Below, in pieces: positions 9,452 to 16,314 of a stretch of DNA of 64,000 nucleotides. The stretch spans positions 356,545,602-356,609,601 of the forward strand of contig OZ005652.1 of the NCBI GenBank assembly GCA_963930645.1, in the 5' to 3' direction. Position 1 is the first letter of the stretch, and each line of letters starts with the position of its first letter. The notes beneath the pieces are model-generated. The model ran no database searches and had not been told where the DNA came from. It worked only from the letters and a program-made list of their open reading frames with translations. This DNA is from Salticus scenicus (Eukaryota > Arthropoda > Arachnida > Araneae > Salticidae). The translations under genes and the position numbers were made by a program.

Positions 9452-10111
9452 TTAGTTTGTGCCATATTTTATTCGACCATGTAAATAGAGTTTATGAAAA
9501 CTGCTTTTCTTAAAGTATTCGTGACTACTGTATGATGCTGTATCATATTTTTCAAAACTTTCTATGTGTGTCAAAGCATGATTTACTGCAATAAATAATA
9601 AATACCAACATGATGACAATTTGTAATAATCAGCTGGTTGTAAATTTAAAAAATTACGATTTGATAAATTTATAACACCTCTATCTAAATCATAATGTAA
9701 TGGGTTATTGGTATAACATAATGATATATATAAATTATGCAACTTTTTAAATAATGGCACATTAAATACAATATACATAGGTATAGTCATATCATCACTT
9801 TGTAAATAAAAAAAAATTGAAATAATTTCTTTTAAAGTATTTGGTTTTTCACAGTAAACAAATATTGGCAAATATTGCGATAATTTTTGTATTGGATAAT
9901 TATGTGTTTTATTTAAAATGGGTATCCATTTTTCAATTAATATATGATATGTTTTAATTAAAGTTCCATTATAAGAACTTAAAATATTTGCACAAGCTAA
10001 CCAAGATTGTTCCCATATTTCAATTTTTGATGAAACTGGAGGTTGAAGAATTTCTTTTCCTTCGTCAATTTTATCAACATGCCTATATGAATGTTGTCGC
10101 ATCGATTTCAT
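9452..10111 (-). CDS. Unrecognised 219-residue protein
   Basis: A soluble, Leu/Ile/Tyr-rich product with no recognisable motif. The middle (about residues 95-150) is hydrophobic and likely alpha-helical, without a convincing membrane span. The first ATG is used; a second Met at residue 4 is an equally good start. It lies next to the 1.4-kb repeat region, which therefore contains its promoter. TAATAAAG lies about 10 bases upstream of the ATG. Confidence 0.55.
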   Translation of the reverse strand: MKSMRQHSYRHVDKIDEGKEILQPPVSSKIEIWEQSWLACANILSSYNGTLIKTYHILIEKWIPILNKTHNYPIQKLSQYLPIFVYCEKPNTLKEIISIFFYLQSDDMTIPMYIVFNVPLFKKLHNLYISLCYTNNPLHYDLDRGVINLSNRNFLNLQPADYYKLSSCWYLLFIAVNHALTHIESFEKYDTASYSSHEYFKKSSFHKLYLHGRIKYGTN

Positions 10112-10497
10112 TTTTTTTCTTTATTAACACACTTTAATTTAAATAATTGTAATTAAACTCGTCTGCTATATTTCACAATCATTATAATTTTTTTAAAATT
10201 TAAATAACAATTTTTTCACTTGTCATAACAATGATATTTTATGTATTTAATTAATTTCTGTTTGTGTTATTAAGTGTAATTTAAGGTTATTAGGCAAAAA
10301 ACTTAAATTATATTCAATAAATGTGTTTCATGAGTCATTATATTTAAATTATTATTATATGATAACTTAAATTAGTTGAACATCTCATGTTAAAAACGTA
10401 AATTATATTATGTTTATTTTCAAATTCAAATTCTAATTTCACTTTTTTGAACATTTTTACCATCTAATTTAACTAATGATGTTAAGTTTTTTGTCAA
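10112..10497. other. AT-rich intergenic region before the repeat
   Basis: No coding frame is evident. The stretch contains scattered copies of the words TAATTTAA and AAATTAGT that are dense in the adjoining repeat, so it may be a degenerate extension of it. The upstream region of the gene at 9452-10111 starts here. Confidence 0.4.
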
Positions 10498-11906
10498 AAC
10501 CATAAATAATGGATTTAATTAAAAATTAGTTTTTACGCTAGCTATTTTTTACATAAATTAATATTACTAATTTAATATTTTAACACATAATCATCTAATG
10601 TATATTAAGTTGCCAAGTGTACTTATCTTGCCTGAGTAATTCTAATTTAATAAAATACTATAAAATTCTTAAATTAGAAATAAATATCATTGCATTTAAT
10701 TTACCTTTTTAACAATTTAAACAATATTAGTTTTTTTTACGTGTGAAGTTTGTTCGGAGAATTACTACGAAATAAGGTTTGTGTAAATTAGATTATTTTA
10801 CTATTTAAACTAATTTAAATATTTCACAAAATGTTACATTAGAGGAAAAACTATCATAACTAATTTACATTTTTATGCAATTTAAACAACATTAGTTTTT
10901 TTACGTGTGAATTTTGTTCGGAGAATTACTACAAAATAGGGTTTGTGTAAATTAGATGTTTTTATCCTTTAAATAATTTACATATTTCCACAAAATGTTA
11001 AATTATATTAAAACTACCGTAAATAATTTTAATTTAAAAATTATTTTTTTTTGAATCTATACATTTTACATAAATTAGAATTACTAATTTAATATTTTAA
11101 CATATAACATTCTAATGTGCATTAATTTGTCAAATATGTTGAAATAGCATTATTTTTTCTAATTTAATAAAAAACTATAAAATTGTTAAATTAGACATAA
11201 ATATCGTTGCATTTAATTTACATTTTTCCACTATTTAAACTACATTAGATTTTTTTAAGTGTTGGGTTTGTTTGGAGAATTACTACGAAATAGGGTTTGT
11301 GTAAATTAGATTTGTTTACTCTTTAAACTAATTTAAATATTTTCACCAAATGTTAAATTAGATGTAAAACCATCATAAATAATTTACATTTTTTATGCAG
11401 TTTCAACCACATTAGTTTTTTTACACATGAATTTTGTTCGGAGAATTACTACGAAATAGGGTTTGTGTAAATTAGATTTGTTTGTCCTTTAACTAATTTA
11501 AATATTTACACAAAATGTTAAATTATATTAAAAATACCATAAATAATTTTCATTAAATAATTAGTTTTTTTAAATCTATATTTTTACAAAAATTAGAATT
11601 ACTAATTTAATATTTTAACACATAATAATCTAATGTATATTAAGATGCCATGTGTATTTAACAGGCATTAGACTTCTAATTTAATAAAAAACTATAAAAT
11701 TCTTAAATTAGAAATAAATATAGTTGCATTTAATTTACATTTCCCACAATTTAAACCACATTAGATTTTTTTACATGTGGAGTTTGTTTGGAGAATTAAT
11801 ACAAAATAGGGTTTATTTAAATTAGATTTCTTTATCCTGTTAACTAATGTAAATGTTTTCACGAAATATTAAATTAGATGTAAAACTATCATAAATAATT
11901 TATATT
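10498..11906. repeat. Higher-order imperfect tandem repeat, period about 519 bp (possible hr/origin)
   Basis: Two full units and one partial unit begin near 10498, 11017 and 11535 (for example CATAAATAAT, then about 80 bases later CTAATGTATATTAA). Within each unit a roughly 165-base subrepeat with the landmark GGAGAATTACTACGAAATA recurs (near 10755, 10919, 11273, 11440 and, degenerate, 11790). Short inverted words TAAATTAGT and ACTAATTTA occur throughout. No gene fits here. The structure resembles the homologous regions of baculoviruses and nudiviruses, which act as enhancers and replication origins; that role is inference. Confidence 0.7.
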
Positions 11907-11967
11907 TTTTACAAAAAAATTATCTTATAGATCTTTTCTAAAAAGTATATTTTAAAAATTTATAAAT

Positions 11968-12462
11968 TTAACTTTTATTTGAAATGAAAAAGTTTTTATA
12001 TTGTTGATCAATACAGTAAGGTTTATTATCTAAATGAATTAGATAATCATTCGAATCACAAACACAATTCCAATTTTCTAAACTATAATTAAACGTTCCT
12101 TTATTACAAACATCAAACCTTTTCTGAGAACAATCAGGACCACCAAAAAATTCTGGTTTAGTGCATAAACATTCCCAATATGGCATGAAATTAAAATGTG
12201 TTAAAACAATAATACCTCCAGTATCTTTATTACATTTAATATTTATATTTCCTCGTAACTGACAAATGTTATTTTTACATTCATATTTATCATCTGTACA
12301 CAAAAAGTCACATGAATCTATACATTTTACTTTTTTTGTTGAACAATCTTGCTTTATCATTCGATCCAATTTCAATTTAAAATCTTTTGATTTTACACTT
12401 TTCGGAAAAAATAAAAATAAAAATCCCAATATAATAAAAATAATATAAATAATAAATAACAT
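11968..12462 (-). CDS. pif-3: PIF-3-like per os infectivity factor
   Basis: A 164-residue protein with an uncleaved N-terminal signal anchor (residues 2-19, almost all Ile/Leu/Phe) and a Cys-rich ectodomain with 14 cysteines after the anchor. The diagnostic block is TGG followed by YWECLCTKPEFFGG and PDC (81-111), then a second Cys module ending WNCVC (131-135). This matches PIF-3, part of the envelope complex needed for primary infection of the gut epithelium by baculoviruses, nudiviruses and relatives. Family members are about 200 residues, so this copy is slightly short. It is divergent from the gene at 12589 across a promoter region holding three evenly spaced ACGCC words. Confidence 0.8.
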   Translation of the reverse strand: MLFIIYIIFIILGFLFLFFPKSVKSKDFKLKLDRMIKQDCSTKKVKCIDSCDFLCTDDKYECKNNICQLRGNINIKCNKDTGGIIVLTHFNFMPYWECLCTKPEFFGGPDCSQKRFDVCNKGTFNYSLENWNCVCDSNDYLIHLDNKPYCIDQQYKNFFISNKS

Positions 12463-12470
12463 CTTTATTG

Positions 12471-12550
12471 GACGTCATTTGTTGAACACGCCTATGTGAC
12501 ACGCCCACATGATACGCCTACATTTTTTTGTTAATTTTACAGTATATATA
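12471..12550. promoter_or_regulatory. Divergent promoter region with CRE-like site, three ACGCC words and TATA box
   Basis: Between the ATGs of the PIF-3-like gene and the gene at 12589 lie GACGTCAT (12471-12478, a CRE/ATF-like site) and three ACGCC words at 12488, 12501 and 12514, exactly 13 bases apart. TATATATA follows at 12543-12550, about 40 bases before the ATG at 12589. This is a local G+C peak in an otherwise AT-only region, so the regular words probably bind a factor. Which factor is unknown. Confidence 0.5.
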
Positions 12551-12588
12551 GAGATTTTTTAATCTGAAAATTTTGTTCTCTCTCTACA

Positions 12589-13209
12589 ATGGAGGTTTAT
12601 GAAGCAGTGATAGATCCCTATAGGCTTGTGATAAAGCAACAATTAAATACATTTTTCTCAATGATGGAATTGGAAGGTGTAAAATATATTGTTTTTTGGT
12701 TTAATAATCAAATGTGTACAGAACTTTACAAACATCAAGATAAACCTCACTCATATACAAGATGGTGTGATTTTGCAATGAATCAACAGAAAGAAAGTCT
12801 TTATACTTTTAAAAAAGTTGAAAAGAGACTTTCTAAAGGGAAAGTTGAAAAACGGATAAACGCAGATCTTAGAGAATTTTGCATATGGAAAAACTATTAT
12901 CTTGTCAAAAAGTTCTTTACTTTTGGACTTGTTACTGTTGGTGAGAATATGTACCACATATTCACAACGGTAGAAAAATCTTTAGATTTTTTTTATCCGA
13001 AGGAAAAACTTGAAGAACCCGACAGTTTTTTCTCATCAAAATTTGAATATAAATTTGACAAAGTAACATTAGAATCGAATAGGACTATGGTGATTCCTCC
13101 CGGAGTACAGTATATTGTAATTGCACCCCATCCAGCATTATTTTACTGGTGTGTTATGAATGAACATCCATTAAAACAAAAAGACGAAGAAATGTCTTTA
13201 TTATCATAG
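12589..13209 (+). CDS. Unrecognised 206-residue protein (candidate Ac81-like)
   Basis: The start is the first ATG after a strong TATATATAG and a CT-rich leader (TCTCTCTCTACA), as for an early gene. The product has an aromatic N-terminal segment (KYIVFWFNN, about 30-38), a Lys-rich middle and a hydrophobic C-terminal stretch (about 168-190, VQYIVIAPHPALFYW). The length, the position next to pif-3 and a single hydrophobic C-terminal stretch make a comparison with the Ac81 core family sensible. I see no diagnostic motif, so the call stays open. Confidence 0.55.
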   Translation: MEVYEAVIDPYRLVIKQQLNTFFSMMELEGVKYIVFWFNNQMCTELYKHQDKPHSYTRWCDFAMNQQKESLYTFKKVEKRLSKGKVEKRINADLREFCIWKNYYLVKKFFTFGLVTVGENMYHIFTTVEKSLDFFYPKEKLEEPDSFFSSKFEYKFDKVTLESNRTMVIPPGVQYIVIAPHPALFYWCVMNEHPLKQKDEEMSLLS

Positions 13210-13297
13210 TGTATTTATTTTGTAGTAATAAAATTTTATTTTAATTTTGTTTTCGATTTTTAATTTGTTTTAATTTTGTTTAATGTTTTTTTTATAA

Positions 13298-14245
13298 CTA
13301 TAATTTCCAACAGTAGTCATTTTGCAAATTAAGAATATTTGAAGGTCTCAAATTATCAGCAAGATTACTTTTATGTATTGAACGATTATCTTGCACAGTG
13401 CGTTTATTTATAGTTCTTATTTTTAATTGATAAAGATTATTAGTTCCTATTGTTTCACCTGCAATAACCAATGGCATAGGGTGTATTATTTCATGTGTAG
13501 TTATAAAACCTATACCTTGTTTATACACTAAATTAGTATAACACGTTATTCCAATACCGTCAAGAATATTTGGTAACTTATGTTCATCTGTTAAACAATT
13601 AAATATCATAAATTTCATAAAGTTTGTAAAAGTATCAATGGATATTATTGTATCAGAAGATGTAGATAGAATTTTTATTTTTTTAAATAATTTATTATAA
13701 TCCTCTGTATCTATGATTGAATTTAACTCTTGAAATCGGGTTTGGATTTCTACAAGAAGGCTTTTATTTGACTCTTCAGAATTTTTCATTAAATTTATAG
13801 TTTCTTCCTTTGTTTTTGAAGTATCAGCAATATCCTTTTTTATATAAAATAAATTTCTAATAACTTCCATTTGATAACGAGCTTCGACAGGAGTGTGTTT
13901 TTCCAACGCTAACAAATTTTGTAAGTAAGTCGCCATACGAGGATTCATTTTATAATTAAAATATTCAGCTGTAGTATCTATTAAACTTAAATGTTGATCA
14001 ATAAATGCACGTTCAGGAAATACAACAGTATTTGCTTCAAAACTAAATGAATTATCTATAATCAAATAAGGTCCAATGAAATATTCGACTGATTCTTTTT
14101 CCATTGGTTGTATTTGTACTTTACATCCAAAAACACTTGATAAATGATATGGACAAATAACATCTCTAAAAGTTTCTGTTGAATCATTCATGCAAGTTTT
14201 AGAATTACAAGAAAAAATACATCTACCAGAATGTTTTAATACCAT
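13298..14245 (-). CDS. Unrecognised 315-residue protein
   Basis: The first 40 residues hold four cysteines (C9, C13, C18, C31), which may form a small metal site. The centre (about 130-200) is Lys/Glu-rich and predicted helical, with a run of Ser/Thr/Lys/Glu that could be a coiled coil. An ATAAG sits directly before the ATG (14247-14251, minus strand), as in late genes. It is divergent from the candidate PIF-5-like gene at 14304 across 58 bases. I do not recognise the family. Confidence 0.6.
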   Translation of the reverse strand: MVLKHSGRCIFSCNSKTCMNDSTETFRDVICPYHLSSVFGCKVQIQPMEKESVEYFIGPYLIIDNSFSFEANTVVFPERAFIDQHLSLIDTTAEYFNYKMNPRMATYLQNLLALEKHTPVEARYQMEVIRNLFYIKKDIADTSKTKEETINLMKNSEESNKSLLVEIQTRFQELNSIIDTEDYNKLFKKIKILSTSSDTIISIDTFTNFMKFMIFNCLTDEHKLPNILDGIGITCYTNLVYKQGIGFITTHEIIHPMPLVIAGETIGTNNLYQLKIRTINKRTVQDNRSIHKSNLADNLRPSNILNLQNDYCWKL

Positions 14246-14246
14246 A

Positions 14247-14251
14247 CTTAT
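14247..14251 (-). promoter_or_regulatory. Late-promoter-like ATAAG
   Basis: ATAAG lies one base before the ATG of the 315-residue protein. It matches the DTAAG late start-site core, so the leader would be almost absent if used. Confidence 0.4.
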
Positions 14252-14303
14252 TTTATGATTATTTCAATATAATTATTAAAAAAAGAATTATTAAAAGAAA
14301 GTA

Positions 14304-14945
14304 ATGGTAAAAAAAATTTCAATTCCAAAGAAAATCAAAAACATTTATAATAAAACACCTAATGTTAAACCTGATTTCAAATCTTTAAATTCTAAAAGTT
14401 TACCTAAAACTGATGGTGAATTAAAAATACAAATAGACAGTATTAAAAACAAATCATTAAAAAAACGATTGTTAAATTCAAAATTATTATGGATAGGTGG
14501 TACTGCAATGGGTTTATCTGCTGTATATGTTGATCAATATATCAAAGGTAATACAGGATGTTTTTTAATATCCAAAAATAATACGTGTAAAATTACACAG
14601 TTAAGTTGTTGTAATCCTTATAATTCAAACTACATTGAAAATTGCAGTGATGAAATTATTCAACGTCTAAATATTGATCCACATGCTTGTAGAAACTATA
14701 ACCCAATGAATAATTCCAGTTGTTGTGAAATGTGTGATTGTAAACATTATCCTTGTGAATTTGGTGAAGAAATGAAATGTCACAAAGCCACTATTGGTGA
14801 AGCACTCACCTATTTCACAGAAAATATGACATCAACTGTGAGTGATACATTTTATAATATTTTAACATCTTCTGGTGTTCTTAAAGTTATCACAATAACT
14901 TTTTTTACAATACTAATTGGGTTAATAATATATAAAACAATTTAA
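14304..14945 (+). CDS. Cys-rich two-span membrane protein (candidate PIF-5/ODV-E56-like)
   Basis: A 213-residue protein with a basic N-terminal tail (1-58), a short membrane span (about 61-78), a Cys-rich lumenal loop (12 Cys between residues 86 and 159, with CC at 102-103 and 140-141) and a C-terminal span (about 192-211). This layout (N-terminal region, span, disulphide-rich ectodomain, C-terminal anchor) and the loop pattern GCFLI...TC...C followed later by HACRNYN resemble PIF-5/ODV-E56, the oral-infectivity envelope protein. Family members are usually about 350 residues, so this would be a short version. Another virion envelope protein is possible. Confidence 0.5.
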   Translation: MVKKISIPKKIKNIYNKTPNVKPDFKSLNSKSLPKTDGELKIQIDSIKNKSLKKRLLNSKLLWIGGTAMGLSAVYVDQYIKGNTGCFLISKNNTCKITQLSCCNPYNSNYIENCSDEIIQRLNIDPHACRNYNPMNNSSCCEMCDCKHYPCEFGEEMKCHKATIGEALTYFTENMTSTVSDTFYNILTSSGVLKVITITFFTILIGLIIYKTI

Positions 14946-14951
14946 AATAAA

Positions 14952-14956
14952 ATAAG
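14952..14956 (+). promoter_or_regulatory. Late-promoter-like ATAAG
   Basis: ATAAG lies 6 bases before the ATG at 14963, in the 17-base gap after the preceding membrane-protein gene. Confidence 0.4.
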
Positions 14957-14962
14957 CAAATA

Positions 14963-15511
14963 ATGTACGATTTGCAAAAATTAGAAAATTCTTTTCTTCC
15001 TACCGATAAATTGATTCATGAATATCGACTCAGTCTTTTAGGAATTAATAAACATAAACTTTATACAAAGTATAACTCAAATAAAATTTTATTTCACAGT
15101 TTTATTACATTATCTTTTATTCAAGATCCTGAAGTAAGAAAAAGTGTTCAATTATACATATCACGTATATTGACATTTAAGGAAGAATATGGATATTTGT
15201 ATCATTTAAATAATCAGAAATTGATTATGCCTCTACATTTACAATTTAATGCAGATTTAATTTTCGAACCAGAAAAACATGTAGAAATTAAAAATGAATT
15301 AGACACTTTAGCAAAACAGTTTGGTTGTCCAAATAAAAATAATAAATTTTTTGAAATAACAATAATTGAAATATTATATTTTTTAACAATTTTAATGAAT
15401 CCACATTTAAATTGGATTACAGTTGATTATATATTGCGAGGAAACAGAGCCCATGATTATCTAATTTCATTCAAAAATCGTATAATACCAAAGACTTGGC
15501 CTACATTTTGA
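14963..15511 (+). CDS. Unrecognised protein, paralogue of the gene at 4825
   Basis: A 182-residue product that shares with the 4825 protein its length, the order of features and the C-terminal signature ILYF...NPHLNWITVDYI...GNRAHDYLIS. The two copies are well diverged, so the duplication is old. It follows the candidate PIF-5-like gene by 17 bases on the same strand, with ATAAG in the gap. It has no membrane span or metal site, and I do not recognise the family. Confidence 0.7.
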   Translation: MYDLQKLENSFLPTDKLIHEYRLSLLGINKHKLYTKYNSNKILFHSFITLSFIQDPEVRKSVQLYISRILTFKEEYGYLYHLNNQKLIMPLHLQFNADLIFEPEKHVEIKNELDTLAKQFGCPNKNNKFFEITIIEILYFLTILMNPHLNWITVDYILRGNRAHDYLISFKNRIIPKTWPTF

Positions 15512-15515
15512 TAAG

Positions 15516-15689
15516 TTATTCAACATCATTTTTTATCGAATAAATTTTCTTCATCATACATTTTGAACAATAGCCTTTTATGAGTAATTTTCCATTTTTC
15601 GTGTACCTGCATTCTAAATTTTCAAATTTAGTCTGTTTCTCACAACGACGGCAAAAAGTTTGTATGTTTACTATATCATCATAATCCAT
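15516..15689 (-). CDS. 57-residue zinc-ribbon protein
   Basis: A short intact frame starting ATG at 15689 and ending TAA at 15516. The product has two CxxC pairs, CRRC (13-16) and CSKC (42-45), separated by a segment with YTKNGKLLIKGY. This is a classic small zinc ribbon, resembling the viral and phage DUF5679-type proteins in which the segment between the Cys pairs reads TKNG-R/K-x-x-x-x-G. It converges on the gene ending at 15511, 4 bases away. The role is unknown; zinc ribbons of this kind often bind nucleic acid or transcription complexes. Confidence 0.65.
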   Translation of the reverse strand: MDYDDIVNIQTFCRRCEKQTKFENLECRYTKNGKLLIKGYCSKCMMKKIYSIKNDVE

Positions 15690-15805
15690 GTTGTTTTAAA
15701 AAGGTTTATTAGTTATTATATATTTGAATGGTATGAAATAGACACTTTTATAGTAACTTTTTGTACTTTATTTATTTTTTAATATATATTTACACATACT
15801 TTATC

Positions 15806-16075
15806 TTTAATAATAATAAATAATAATAATAAATAATAATAATAAATAATAATAATAATAAAAAATAATAAAATAATAAAATAATAAAAAATAATAAAAA
15901 ATAATAAAAAATAAAAAATAATAAAATATAAAAAATAATAAAATAATAAAAAATAATAAATAATAATAATAAATAATAATAATAAATAATAATAAATAAT
16001 AAAAAATAATAAAAAATAATAAAAAATAATAAAAAATAATAATAATAATAAATAATAAAAAATAATAAAAAAATA
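15806..16075. repeat. TAA/AATAAT microsatellite
   Basis: About 270 bases made almost only of AATAAT, AAATAAT and AAAAATAAT units. Open frames across it on the minus strand (poly Phe/Leu/Tyr/Ile) are artefacts of the repeat. It lies between the zinc-ribbon gene and the lef-8 cluster. Confidence 0.9.
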
Positions 16076-16093
16076 ACAAAACAAAAAATATAA

Positions 16094-16098
16094 TTAAG
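16094..16098 (+). promoter_or_regulatory. Late-promoter-like TTAAG
   Basis: TTAAG lies 8 bases before the ATG at 16107, directly after the microsatellite. It may drive both the small membrane protein and lef-8. Confidence 0.35.
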
Positions 16099-16106
16099 TG
16101 ATTTTT

Positions 16107-16310
16107 ATGTCTTATGAAAAAGCTTTACTATCATTCTTTGGTCCAGGTTATAGACAATATATACCATTAATTAATAATATCAACTTATATTGTATTTTCA
16201 TAATAACATTAATTTTGTGTTGTTTAATCTATACATTACATCATTTTCAAGAAGAGTGTGAAAACTCATTTATTAAAAGAGTAAAATCTTTACGCATGAA
16301 AAATATATAA
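16107..16310 (+). CDS. Small single-span membrane protein
   Basis: A 67-residue protein starting at the ATG at 16107 (a GTG at 16098 is in frame but unlikely). It has one membrane span at about residues 28-45, mostly Ile/Leu/Cys, and a basic C-terminal tail. It ends 4 bases before lef-8. Small one-span proteins of this size occur among baculovirus and nudivirus envelope factors (for example Ac78, Ac68/PIF-6), but I cannot assign it. Confidence 0.6.
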   Translation: MSYEKALLSFFGPGYRQYIPLINNINLYCIFIITLILCCLIYTLHHFQEECENSFIKRVKSLRMKNI

Positions 16311-16314
16311 TAAC

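Noticed and set aside
15779..16084. Poly Phe/Leu/Tyr/Ile frames of about 90-100 codons
   Set aside because: They are generated by the TAA microsatellite.
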